Positions 1 through 7,345 of a stretch of DNA of 13,408 bases are shown here, one piece after another. Position 1 is the first letter of the stretch. The number at the start of each line of letters is the position of its first letter. The notes below the pieces were generated by a model. It searched no databases, was not told the origin of the DNA, and worked only from the letters and a program-made list of their open reading frames with translations. Source of the DNA: JAHWJR01 sp035942035 (GTDB lineage Bacteria > Actinomycetota > Acidimicrobiia > Acidimicrobiales > CADCSY01); assembly GCA_035942035.1 (NCBI GenBank), contig DASZDK010000095.1:1-13408 (forward strand). The letters are read 5' to 3'. The position numbers and the translations under genes are program-made.

Positions 1-470
<470 letters not shown>

Positions 471-474
<4 letters not shown>

Positions 475-1379
475 CCCCCCACGCCCGAGGCCTGGCCCCG
501 GTCGGTCGGGCACACCAGCAGCTCGGCACAGGCGTCCCCGATGACGGGGGCGAAGTACACGTCGTCGGGAGCGAAGCCCAAGGGAGCGTAAGCCCGTGAG
601 GTCACTCCCACCACCTCGCCGCTGGCGTTCACCAGCGGCGCGCCCTGGTACTGCACGCCGACGGGTGTGTCGTGCTGGATCCCCGCCGCGCTCACGTCGC
701 CCACCAGGCCCTGGCTGGCGGAGCCCCCCGCCGCCCCCAGGCCGGAGACCGAGAACACCCGCTCGCCGGTGCTGGTGCGGCCCGACCACGGAAGGCGCTC
801 CAGGTCAGGCCGGGGGATGGAGAGCAGGGCCAGGTCGCGCCCCTCCTCCCAGCTCACCAGCGTGGCCACCAGCTCCTCGTCGCCCTTGCGCACCCGTACC
901 TCGGGACCCGGCCGGCGGGTGGCGGCCCGGACAGTGGTGAAGGAGGTGAGCAGGAAGCTCTGCTCGGCATCGGAGAACACGACGAAGCCGCTGCCGACCG
1001 AGGGTGCACCCTCCTCGTCGAGGGTGGTGACGAAGAAGGTGGCCGGAGCCACCCTCTCGACCAGCTTGTCCAGGGTGTCACCGGTGGCGCCCAGCTGCTG
1101 GAGCGGCTCCAGCTCGGCCCGCACCGCCGCCCTGGCCTCTTCCTTCTCGGAGGCGATGATGTCGAGGGCGGTCTCGAGCCGCTCCTCGAAGGTCTCGGCG
1201 TACTCGACGCCGCGATCGAGGCGGTAGGCGTAGTAGGCGTAGAGGATGGCGCCGCTGAGCGCGGCCCCGAGGCCGGCGGCGAGGATGACCGCGCTGATGC
1301 CGAGCAGCGAGCGGGGCAGCACGCGGCCCTGCCAGTCGGGCGGGGGACGGCGGTGCGACCGTGGAGCCTCGGACGACAT
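471..1379 (-). CDS. Membrane-anchored trypsin-like (HtrA/S1C-fold) protein, probably catalytically inactive
   Basis: The protein has 302 residues: a short basic cytoplasmic N-terminus, one transmembrane helix (about residues 24-51), a charged helical, possibly coiled-coil segment (about 58-98), and a trypsin-like beta-barrel domain (about 105-285). The fold is recognised from VGSGFVV (128-134), GRDLALLSI (180-188) and PLVNASGEVVGV (248-259), which align with HtrA-type proteases. The catalytic residues do not all survive. Where active members have LTNAHVV, this protein has LTSFTTV, so His is Thr148. Asp182 is kept. Where active members have GNSGGP, it reads QYQGAP, so Ser is Gln245. It is therefore most likely a pseudoprotease, perhaps a binding or scaffold protein outside the membrane (inference). 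The ATG at 1377-1379 lacks a good ribosome site but follows a TACCCT hexamer by 8 nt, suggesting leaderless translation. It is divergent from fxsA and convergent with the PBP gene, with which it shares the CTAG stop palindrome. Confidence 0.8.
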
Positions 1380-1387
1380 CGCCCCGC

Positions 1388-1442
1388 AGGGTACCGGTGG
1401 ACCGCCCCGGGCTCGGATCGCTGGCGGTGCCGCCGGTACCCT
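1388..1442. promoter_or_regulatory. Divergent promoter region with a 10-bp inverted repeat
   Basis: The 70-bp gap between the divergent starts at 1379 (minus) and 1450 (plus) carries AGGGTACCGG at 1388-1397 and its exact reverse complement CCGGTACCCT at 1433-1442. Each arm places a TACCCT -10-like hexamer 8 nt (minus) or 7 nt (plus) before its start codon. No convincing -35 box is seen. The arms may simply be mirrored promoters, or an operator pair co-regulating both genes (inference). Confidence 0.5.
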
Positions 1443-1449
1443 TGGCCTC

Positions 1450-1845
1450 GTGCCAGCGGTGCTGTTCCTGATGTTCTTGGTCGTGCCCCTGATCGAGCTC
1501 TACGTCCTGCTCCAGGTGGGCTCGGTCATCGGGGCGCTCAACACCGTCGCCTTGGTGGTGGTGGTCGGCATCGCCGGAGCGTGGATGGTGAAGCGGGAGG
1601 GCCTGGGAGTCGTCCGCCGCGTCCGCTCCCAGGTGGCGGCCGGCCAGGTGCCGGGCCGTGAGCTGGTCGACGGGTTCCTGATCCTCTTCGGGGGGGCGCT
1701 CATGCTCACCCCCGGCTTCGTCACCGACGTCATCGGTCTGGCCCTGCTGGCCCCGCCGGTCCGGGCCGCGGCACGCCGGGCGTTGGCCCACCGCCTCCGC
1801 GTGTACGTGGTGGGCCGGGGCGGTGGCCATTCGCTGGGTATGTGA
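1450..1845 (+). CDS. fxsA: FxsA family membrane protein
   Basis: This 131-residue protein is almost entirely hydrophobic in its first half. Features typical of FxsA are an N-terminal helix with PLIELYVL (Pro13, Glu16), a second helix containing IGALNTVALVVVVGIAG, a cytoplasmic REG...VPGRELVDG segment, and a third hydrophobic region with the family signature LTPGFVTDVIGLALLAPPVR before a basic tail. E. coli FxsA is an inner-membrane protein whose overproduction relieves F-plasmid exclusion of phage T7; its normal role is unknown. The open frame extends upstream to 1246, but that part overlaps the divergent gene and codes no FxsA residues, so I place the start at GTG 1450. This GTG has no Shine-Dalgarno sequence and lies exactly 7 nt after TACCCT (1437-1442), suggesting a leaderless mRNA. 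A GC-rich hairpin follows directly after the stop. Confidence 0.88.
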   Translation: MPAVLFLMFLVVPLIELYVLLQVGSVIGALNTVALVVVVGIAGAWMVKREGLGVVRRVRSQVAAGQVPGRELVDGFLILFGGALMLTPGFVTDVIGLALLAPPVRAAARRALAHRLRVYVVGRGGGHSLGM

Positions 1846-1886
1846 CCCGCCTGAGGGGCGGGGTGGAGCGGTGACGCTCGGCGTCA
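1846..1886. terminator. Hairpins between convergent genes, possible bidirectional terminator
   Basis: Directly after the fxsA stop, CCCGCC (1846-1851) pairs with GGCGGG (1857-1862) around a 5-nt loop. A second palindromic cluster follows: GAGCG-gtga-CGCTC (1866-1879), overlapped by TGACGC-tcg-GCGTCA (1872-1886), which covers the stop codon of the opposite-strand small gene. There is no T tract, which is common for hairpins in high-GC actinobacteria. The terminator role is inferred from position and structure. Confidence 0.5.
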
Positions 1887-2144
1887 GTGGCGACGCAGTC
1901 GCCCGCGGCCCGCTCGGCTGTCTCGGACGGACGGGTTGTCCCCCTGCTTGGCTTCGCCGTGCTTGGTGTCGCCGCCGGACTGGACGCTCTGGGCGCCGCC
2001 GCCCTCGCCCTCCTGGTTGCCGCCGGTCTCCAGCTCGGAGTAGCCACCGTCCTCGGTCTGGGTGAGGGCGGCCTGTGTCGTCATGCTCGCGGTCTTGCTC
2101 GTCCGCTGGGGAGATCTCCACGCCGCTTCGAAGTTGGTCAGCAT
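1884..2144 (-). CDS. Small hydrophilic, predicted disordered protein of unknown function
   Basis: I do not recognise this 86-residue protein. It has no hydrophobic core, no signal peptide and no Cys. The middle (about residues 21-68) is rich in Gly, Glu, Gln, Ser and Asp (for example GGNQEGEGGGAQS), and the end is basic (RAGRGRLRRH), so it is probably intrinsically disordered. Support for a real gene: about nine codons in ten end in G or C on this strand, matching neighbouring genes, and a near-consensus promoter (TTGACT, 17 nt, CACAAT) lies just upstream. The -10 hexamer ends 7 nt before the ATG at 2142-2144, so the first base of that ATG is the predicted transcription start and translation would be leaderless. 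An internal ATG at 2082-2084 (MTTQAALTQ, 66 residues) is an alternative start but has only a weak upstream GAG-type ribosome site. It is convergent with fxsA and divergent from the ABC exporter genes. Confidence 0.6.
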   Translation of the reverse strand: MLTNFEAAWRSPQRTSKTASMTTQAALTQTEDGGYSELETGGNQEGEGGGAQSVQSGGDTKHGEAKQGDNPSVRDSRAGRGRLRRH

Positions 2145-2151
2145 GAGCCAG

Positions 2152-2180
2152 ATTGTGCCCAGTCACCCGGGGTGAGTCAA
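2152..2180 (-). promoter_or_regulatory. Sigma70-type promoter for the small disordered protein
   Basis: On the minus strand, TTGACT (2180-2175) and CACAAT (2157-2152) are separated by exactly 17 nt, close to the TTGACA/TATAAT consensus and the best -35/-10 pair seen in the window. The expected start of transcription, 7-8 nt after the -10, coincides with the ATG at 2144. Confidence 0.6.
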
Positions 2181-2194
2181 CGTCGCGGAAAAAC

Positions 2195-2239
2195 GTCCCG
2201 TCCGGAAAGGGACACCGGTCCCTGGTCGGCGGGACACCG
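2195..2239 (+). promoter_or_regulatory. Interdigitated GTCCC/GGGAC array upstream of the ABC exporter
   Basis: GTCCC (2195-2199), GGGACACCG (2209-2217), GTCCC (2218-2222) and GGGACACCG (2231-2239) alternate upstream of the exporter start at 2302. The 9-bp GGGACACCG is a perfect direct repeat with 22-nt periodicity, about two helical turns. The arms can form three mutually exclusive 5-bp hairpins. A possible -10, TACCGT (2268-2273), lies downstream, which would put the array around or upstream of the -35 region. It may be an operator for an unidentified regulator; this is inference. Confidence 0.4.
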
Positions 2240-2301
2240 CGACAGCCATGCTCGAACGGGTGAGGAGTACCGTGACCACCTTCCTGCGGAAGGAAGCCCC
2301 C

Positions 2302-3045
2302 ATGAGCGCCAGCGCCCACGACCCCTCGACGGACGGATCGGACGCGAATCCCCGGCCCATCCTCTCGGCGTCGGGTGTGTGCAAGCGCTACCGCACGGGC
2401 GCCGAATCGGTCGAAGCCCTCCGTGGGGTCGATTTCGCGGTGGAGCCCGGTGAGTTCGTCGCCGTCATGGGCCCCTCCGGCTCGGGCAAGACGACGCTGC
2501 TCAACTGCCTGTCCGGGCTCGACGACATCGACGAGGGCACGGTGGTGCTCGACGGTGAGCGCATCCACGAACTGAGCGACGCCCGCCGCACCCGGCACCG
2601 GGCGGCATCCATGGGCTTCGTGTTCCAGGCGTTCAACCTCATCCCTGTGTTCACCGCGGTGGAGAACGTCGAGCTGCCCCTGCTCCTGTCCGGGGCGGCC
2701 CCCAAGGAGGCACGCCGCCGGGCGGCGGAGAGCCTGGAGCGCCTTGGCCTCGGGAATCGAATGGGACACCGGCCTCCGGAGCTGTCCGGCGGGGAGCAGC
2801 AGCGGGTCACGGTGGCCCGTGCCGTCGCCGGCCGGCCCCGGATCGTGTGGGCCGACGAGCCCACCGGCAACCTCGACAGCGAGACGGCGGCCGGCGTCAT
2901 GGACCTGCTGCGGGACCTGCACCGGGACGGGCTGACCCTGGTCCTCGTCACCCACGACCAGGCCATCGGGGCCATGGCCCAGCGGCGGGTGGTGGTCCGG
3001 GACGGCCGCATCGTCTCCGACGAGCGGGTCGGGGTCCCGCGATGA
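2302..3045 (+). CDS. ABC transporter ATP-binding protein (MacB/LolD-type)
   Basis: The 247-residue nucleotide-binding subunit has every expected motif: Walker A GPSGSGKTT (57-65), Q-loop in FVFQAFNLIP (Q109), signature LSGGEQQR (161-168), Walker B IVWADEPTG (181-189), D-loop NLDS (190-193) and the switch His218 in VTHD. The FQAFNLIP...ENVELPLL region is typical of the LolD/MacB/FtsE-like ATPases that work with FtsX-type permeases. It should hydrolyse ATP at the cytoplasmic face to power the permease encoded next; the substrate cannot be read from the sequence. I place the start at ATG 2302 because GGAAGGAAG (2288-2296) lies at proper spacing; an in-frame ATG at 2248 would add 18 residues lying within the likely promoter. 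The N-terminal 18 residues are Ser/Asp-rich and probably disordered. The stop at 3045 is 13 nt before the permease start, so the two genes form an operon. Confidence 0.93.
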   Translation: MSASAHDPSTDGSDANPRPILSASGVCKRYRTGAESVEALRGVDFAVEPGEFVAVMGPSGSGKTTLLNCLSGLDDIDEGTVVLDGERIHELSDARRTRHRAASMGFVFQAFNLIPVFTAVENVELPLLLSGAAPKEARRRAAESLERLGLGNRMGHRPPELSGGEQQRVTVARAVAGRPRIVWADEPTGNLDSETAAGVMDLLRDLHRDGLTLVLVTHDQAIGAMAQRRVVVRDGRIVSDERVGVPR

Positions 3046-3058
3046 GGTCTCCGACGCC

Positions 3059-5935
3059 GTGAGCCTCGTCGCGCTGGCGTCGGTACCACTGCTGTTCCTG
3101 TTGGTGCGCCGGCCGGTCCTGCGCCGGCTGGCGCTGCGAAACGCCTCCCGCCGGCCCCGGGAGACCGCCCTGGTCGTGTTGGGTTCGATGCTCGGCACCG
3201 CCATCATCACCAGCGCCTTCGTCGTGGGGGACACCCTCGACGCCTCGCTGCGCCAGGGGGCGGTCACCAGCCTCGGCCCGGTGGACGAGGTGGTGCGCAC
3301 GACGGGCGCCGACGAGCAGGCAGCGCTGATCCGCCGCCTGTCCGCTCTCGACGGATCGAGCCCGACCATCGACGGTGTGCTGCCGCTGACGATCGTGCCT
3401 GCCGCCGTCTCGGTGTCCGGACCGGACGGGGAGGTCGCTCGTGTGGAGCCCGCCGCCTCCGTGGTCGAGGTCGACTTCGAGGCCGGCCGCAGCTTTGGTG
3501 GCGACCCGGCGGCCACCGGCATCGAAGGAGGGACGCCGCCGCCGGGCCGGGCGGCGCTGGGCGAGGATCTGGCGACGGCGCTGGGCGCCGGTGCCGGTGA
3601 CCAGGTGACGGTGTACGCCTACGGGGACCAGCTCGAGCTCGAGGTCGACCGCGTCCTTCCCCGGCGGGGCATCGCCGGCTTCTCGCTCCCGGACGATGCC
3701 GCTCCCCCGCCTGGGGGAGGGAGCGCCCCCACACTGCTGGTGGCGCCGGGGACGGTGAGCCGGCTGGCGGCGACCGACGCGGCCGTGGGTGTGGCTCCGG
3801 CGACGGTGGTGGCGGTCTCCAACCGCGGCGGCGTGTTCGAGGGCGCCACGGTCACCGAGACGGCGGTCGAGGAGATCGGAGCTTCGCTCGGAGGCGTTCC
3901 ACCGGGGCTGTCGACGGCCAAGGCCGACCTGCTGGCCCAGGCCGACGAGGTCGGCGCCCAGTTCACCGAGCTGTTCGGCTCCATCGGGTTCTTCAGTGTG
4001 CTGGCCGGGGTCCTGCTCCTCGTCAACATCTTCGTCATGCTTGCCCAGGAGCGGAAGTCGGAGCTGGGCATGCTGCGAGCCGTCGGGCTGCGCCGGGGCG
4101 CCCTGGTGGGATCCTTCACCCTGGAGGGTTGGTCGTACGCCCTGGCGGCGGCGCTGCTCGGCTCCGTCGTCGGGATCGGCGTGGGGCGGGTGGTGGCGGG
4201 TGTGGCCACGGGCATCTTCGGTGGCGGGGACGGGGCGCTCGAGCTCCACTTCGCCGCCGAGCGGGCGAGCGTCGAGAACGGCTTCGCCCTCGGGTTCGCC
4301 ATCTCGCTGGTGACGGTGTTGCTGACCTCGCTGTTCATCTCCCGGCTCAACGTCATCCGGGCCATCCGGGACCTGCCCGACCCCTCGGCCACCCGCCCCC
4401 GCCTCCGCTCGCTGGTCGCCGGCGCTGTGGCCGTGGTCGCCGGCGGCGCCTGGTCGGCCTCGGGGATCCCCTCCGACGAGCCGTTCGCCACGCTGGCGGG
4501 TCCGGTGCTGGTGGTGGCCGGGATGGCGGCGTTGCTCTCGGCGGTCGCCCCCAAGCGGGTGGTGATCTCGGTGGCCTCGGCCGGCGCCCTGACCTGGGCC
4601 GTCAGCGCCTTCGGCATCCTCCCCGATGCCTTCGAGGGTGCCGACATCGCCGTGTTCGTGGTCCAGGGTGTGATCCTCACCGCCGCCGCTGTGGCCCTGG
4701 TCTCGCACAACCAGGAGGCGGTGGCCGCCGCACTGCGCCGTCTCGGTGGCGGCCGGTCGATGTCGATCCGCCTGGGGCTGGCCTACCCACTGGCCCGCCG
4801 TTTCCGTACCGGGATGATCCTGGCCATGTACTCGCTGGTGGTCTTCACCCTGGTGTTCATCATCGTGCTCAGCGACCTCTTCGCCGGCCAGGTCGACCAG
4901 TTCACCGCCGACGTCTCCGGCGGCTTCGACCTCCAGGTGTCGTCCAACCGGAGCAACCCGGTCACCGCCGACGAGGTGCGGGCGCGTGACGACGTGGCGG
5001 CAGTGGCGGCGCTTGCTGACGTCGGCGCCGAGTTCGCCACCAGCAGGACCGGCGGGGACTTCGAGGACTGGTACGTCACCGGCATCGACGGGGCCTTCGT
5101 GGAGCAGGGCCCCACCGCCCTGGAGGACGTCGGCGACTTCTCCGATGCCGCCAGTGCCTACCGGGCGGTGCTCTCCGACCCCGGCACGATCATCGTCAGC
5201 GAGTTCTTCCTCCAGGATGGCGGGGGCCCCCCGGAGGCTGCGCTGGCGCCGGGCGAACAGGTGTCGTTGCGCGATCCCGTTTCGGGGCGGACGGCGGAGC
5301 TGACCGTGGCGGCTGTGGCCAAGAGCTCCTTCGCCAACGACGGCGCCTACGTCTCGATGCGATCACTGTCGGAGCTCTACGGCCCCCGGGTCATCCCCAA
5401 CCGTCTGCTCGTGGCCACCGCACCGAGCGCCGATCCGCAATCGGTGGCCGGTGAGCTGGAGGCCACCTACCTGGTGAACGGCGTCGAGGCCGAGTCGTTC
5501 CGGGACCTGGTCAGCGAGAACCTGGGGTTCCAGACCCAGTTCTTCCGCCTGATGCAGGGCTATCTCGCCCTGGGCCTGGTGGTCGGCGTCGCCGGGTTGG
5601 GCGTGGTGATGGTCCGCGCCGTGCGTGAGCGCCGGCGGCAGGTCGGCGTGCTGCGGGCGCTGGGGTACGAGGCCGGCGCGGTGCGTCGGGCGTTCATGGT
5701 GGAGTCGGCGTTCGTGACCCTGGAGGGCGTCGCCGTGGGCACCACCCTCGCCCTGGTGACGGCCTGGCGCATCGTGGCCAACGACACCTTCGGCGAGCTG
5801 GGTTTCAGCGTCCCGTGGCTCGAAGTGGGAGGGCTGGTGGTGGCCACCTTCGTGGCGTCGATCCTGGCCACGGCCGCACCCGCCCGGCAGGCGGCTCGCA
5901 TCCCGCCGGCGGTGGCACTGCGCCTGACCGACTGA
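3059..5935 (+). CDS. ABC transporter permease with two FtsX domains (MacB-PCD type)
   Basis: The 958-residue integral membrane protein begins with hydrophobic segments (about residues 3-16 and 36-57), then a large extracytoplasmic domain (about 60-295). A first FtsX core follows (about 300-435), with helices around FFSVLAGVLLLVNIFVM and the cytoplasmic coupling motif ERKSELGMLRAVG. Four further membrane segments (about 445-560) precede a second N-terminal-type helix (about 583-605, MILAMYSLVVFTLVFIIVL), a second extracytoplasmic domain (about 610-820), and a second FtsX core (about 823-958) with ERRRQVGVLRALGYEAGAV. This duplicated arrangement is known in actinobacterial FtsX-like permeases; one chain can supply both halves of the transporter. 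The usual role of the family is mechanotransmission or export of lipids, lipoproteins or peptides; the substrate here is unknown. The start GTG 3059-3061 has a weak GAGGT ribosome site at 3044-3048. No helper membrane-fusion protein is seen. Confidence 0.9.
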   Translation: MSLVALASVPLLFLLVRRPVLRRLALRNASRRPRETALVVLGSMLGTAIITSAFVVGDTLDASLRQGAVTSLGPVDEVVRTTGADEQAALIRRLSALDGSSPTIDGVLPLTIVPAAVSVSGPDGEVARVEPAASVVEVDFEAGRSFGGDPAATGIEGGTPPPGRAALGEDLATALGAGAGDQVTVYAYGDQLELEVDRVLPRRGIAGFSLPDDAAPPPGGGSAPTLLVAPGTVSRLAATDAAVGVAPATVVAVSNRGGVFEGATVTETAVEEIGASLGGVPPGLSTAKADLLAQADEVGAQFTELFGSIGFFSVLAGVLLLVNIFVMLAQERKSELGMLRAVGLRRGALVGSFTLEGWSYALAAALLGSVVGIGVGRVVAGVATGIFGGGDGALELHFAAERASVENGFALGFAISLVTVLLTSLFISRLNVIRAIRDLPDPSATRPRLRSLVAGAVAVVAGGAWSASGIPSDEPFATLAGPVLVVAGMAALLSAVAPKRVVISVASAGALTWAVSAFGILPDAFEGADIAVFVVQGVILTAAAVALVSHNQEAVAAALRRLGGGRSMSIRLGLAYPLARRFRTGMILAMYSLVVFTLVFIIVLSDLFAGQVDQFTADVSGGFDLQVSSNRSNPVTADEVRARDDVAAVAALADVGAEFATSRTGGDFEDWYVTGIDGAFVEQGPTALEDVGDFSDAASAYRAVLSDPGTIIVSEFFLQDGGGPPEAALAPGEQVSLRDPVSGRTAELTVAAVAKSSFANDGAYVSMRSLSELYGPRVIPNRLLVATAPSADPQSVAGELEATYLVNGVEAESFRDLVSENLGFQTQFFRLMQGYLALGLVVGVAGLGVVMVRAVRERRRQVGVLRALGYEAGAVRRAFMVESAFVTLEGVAVGTTLALVTAWRIVANDTFGELGFSVPWLEVGGLVVATFVASILATAAPARQAARIPPAVALRLTD

Positions 5936-5942
5936 TCCTCTC

Positions 5943-6016
5943 CGCCGGCGATAATCCGCCGGCGCCCGTTGCACGGAGCGGGACCAGTTGCTCGTGCTGC
6001 TCCGCCTGGCGGACTC
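5943..6016. repeat. Intergenic palindromic repeat, copy 1 (74 bp)
   Basis: This is the first of two direct copies in the gap between the convergent permease and mrp genes. It opens with two copies of the self-complementary octamer CGCCGGCG separated by ATAATC, giving an 8-bp stem with a 6-nt loop. It continues with CGGAGC, which can pair with the later GCTCCG, and ends with the dyad CCGCC-t-GGCGG. It differs from copy 2 at only 3 of 74 positions. It resembles a REP-like or small non-coding intergenic repeat. The hairpins may also stop transcription from either side (inference). Confidence 0.8.
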
Positions 6017-6027
6017 GATCCCTCTTG

Positions 6028-6101
6028 CGCCGGCGATAATCCGCCGGCGCCCGTTCCACGGAGCTGCACCAGTTGCTCGTGCTGCTCCGCCTGGCGGACT
6101 C
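6028..6101. repeat. Intergenic palindromic repeat, copy 2 (74 bp)
   Basis: Second direct copy, 85 bp downstream of copy 1, with an 11-nt unrelated spacer between them. The differences cluster in the middle (GTTCCAC in place of GTTGCAC, and GAGCTGCACC in place of GAGCGGGACC). In this copy GAGCTGCAC can pair with GTGCTGCTC with a single mismatch, so the central stem is stronger than in copy 1. No coding function is evident. The copy ends 23 bp before the mrp stop codon. Confidence 0.8.
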
Positions 6102-6124
6102 CGCAGCGTTGCTTCTGAGGCGGG

Positions 6125-7303
6125 CTACGTCTGCTTGGGGCCCAGCGCCGCCTCGACACTGTCGAGGAGACGGGCCGTGCACCCTGCCATGTCGACCGGG
6201 GGGATGGCCTCGTCGACGATGCGGGCGGCGATGGCGTGGAAGGCCTCGGCCGCCGGGCCCTCGCCCAGGGCCACCGGGGCCCCGGTGTCGCCGCCGGTCG
6301 AGACCGCCGGCTCGAGCGGGACCTGCCCCAGCAGGGGCACGCCGATGTCGGAGGCCAGCGCCCCGCCGCCGCCGGTGCCGAACAAGGCGTAGGACTGCCC
6401 GTGGTCGCAGGTGAACGCCGACATGTTCTCGATCACCCCGGCGACGCGCAGGTAGCTCTTGCGGGCCATGTCGGCGGCCCGGGCGGCGACTTTCTGGGCC
6501 CCGACCGCCGGCGTGGTGACGATGATGGCCTCGGCCCGCGGCAACATCCGGGCCAGTCCCATCTGCACGTCACCCGTGCCCGGGGGCATGTCGATGAGCA
6601 GGTAGTCCATGTCACCCCAGCGCACGTCCTCTACGAAGTGCTGGACGGCCCGGTTGAGCATGAATCCCCGCCACATGAGGGCGGAGTCCTCCTGGTCGAC
6701 GAGGAACCGCATCGACACGACCTTCAGCAGCCCGTCACCCACCCGCTTCTCGTGCGGGACCATCTTCTTCTCGTCCTCGGCGCCGGTCAGGCGGCCCTCG
6801 ATGCCGAGCATCCGGGGGATCGAGAAGCCGCCGATGTCGGCGTCCATGACCCCCACGGTGTATCCCCGGCCGGCCAGGGCGATCGCCAGGTTGACCGTGA
6901 CCGAGGATTTGCCCACGCCGCCCTTGCCGGAGGCGATGGTGACGACCCGCGTGGTGGAAGGGATCTCGCTGTCGGGCGCATGCTCGCGGGCGTTCCAGCG
7001 GGCGGTGGCCATGGCCGCCGACTTCTCCTCCTGGGTCATCTCGGTCCAGTTGATGCGGACCTTGGTGACCCCGGGATGGGACTCGACCCGCGAGCGCACG
7101 TCCTTTTGGATCTGGGCCCGCAGCGGGCAGCCGGCCGTGGTCAGGGCCACGGTCACCGTTACCACGCCGTCGTCGGCGACCTCGGCGCCCTTGGCCATGC
7201 CCAGCTCGACGATGTTGCTGCCCAGCTCAGGATCGACGACCCCGCGCAGCAGCTCCATCACCTGGTCGGGCGTGGGCAGGGCGGTCGTGGGCGGGGCCGG
7301 CAT
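6125..7303 (-). CDS. mrp: Mrp/ApbC-type iron-sulfur cluster carrier ATPase
   Basis: The 392-residue protein has an N-terminal MIP18 (DUF59) domain (about residues 12-87; DPELG at 24-28, Cys59) followed by a ParA/MinD-like P-loop ATPase domain. That domain has the deviant Walker A GKGGVGKS (126-133), the switch region DADIGG (154-159), LLIDMPPGTGD (235-245), and the Mrp signature GVIENMS. Mrp/Nbp35 proteins hold and transfer Fe-S clusters to apo-proteins in the cytosol. The usual CxxC pair just after ENMS is incomplete: the sequence is FTCDHGQSY, so only Cys299 remains. The start is ATG 7301-7303; an upstream in-frame extension to 7366 would overlap the divergent gene and precedes the conserved region. 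A TAGAAT hexamer (7317-7312) ends 8 nt before the ATG, so the mRNA may be leaderless, although AGGGTG abuts the start codon. The gene is divergent from a SufR-like regulator and convergent with the permease across the repeats. Confidence 0.92.
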   Translation of the reverse strand: MPAPPTTALPTPDQVMELLRGVVDPELGSNIVELGMAKGAEVADDGVVTVTVALTTAGCPLRAQIQKDVRSRVESHPGVTKVRINWTEMTQEEKSAAMATARWNAREHAPDSEIPSTTRVVTIASGKGGVGKSSVTVNLAIALAGRGYTVGVMDADIGGFSIPRMLGIEGRLTGAEDEKKMVPHEKRVGDGLLKVVSMRFLVDQEDSALMWRGFMLNRAVQHFVEDVRWGDMDYLLIDMPPGTGDVQMGLARMLPRAEAIIVTTPAVGAQKVAARAADMARKSYLRVAGVIENMSAFTCDHGQSYALFGTGGGGALASDIGVPLLGQVPLEPAVSTGGDTGAPVALGEGPAAEAFHAIAARIVDEAIPPVDMAGCTARLLDSVEAALGPKQT

Positions 7304-7345
7304 CACCCTGCATTCTAACGGGAGATGCCGTGTAAACTCGATTTC
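7304..7345. promoter_or_regulatory. 42-bp divergent promoter between mrp and the SufR-like regulator
   Basis: Two -10-like hexamers face apart: TAGAAT on the minus strand (7317-7312, 8 nt before the mrp ATG) and TAAACT on the plus strand (7333-7338, 7 nt before GTG 7346). Between them is a small dyad, ACGG-gagatg-CCGT (7318-7331). Such a compact shared region would allow the regulator to control both genes at once. No good -35 boxes are visible and the operator is a guess. Confidence 0.4.

Noticed and set aside
2248..2301. ATG 2248 as the ABC ATPase start
   Set aside because: No ribosome site, and the added 18 residues cover a probable -10 element; ATG 2302 has a well-spaced GGAAGGAAG.
1887..2453. 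Plus-strand open frame with a hydrophobic N-terminal stretch
   Set aside because: Its hydrophobic run is the complement of the hydrophilic small gene, whose strand has the GC3 bias and promoter; the later part is arginine-rich filler overlapping the ABC ATPase.
1078..3522. 814-codon open frame on the minus strand
   Set aside because: It runs antisense through fxsA, the small gene and the ABC ATPase, and its product is a Gly/Arg/Pro/His-rich low-complexity sequence with no domain. High GC removes stops in non-coding frames.
2948..4708. 586-codon open frame on the minus strand
   Set aside because: Antisense to the permease; composition is rich in Gly, His, Asp and Gln repeats with no recognisable motif, while the plus-strand permease motifs are clear.
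5943..6101. Possible CRISPR array
   Set aside because: Only two 74-bp units with an 11-nt spacer and multiple internal dyads; no cas genes. Better explained as an intergenic palindromic repeat.
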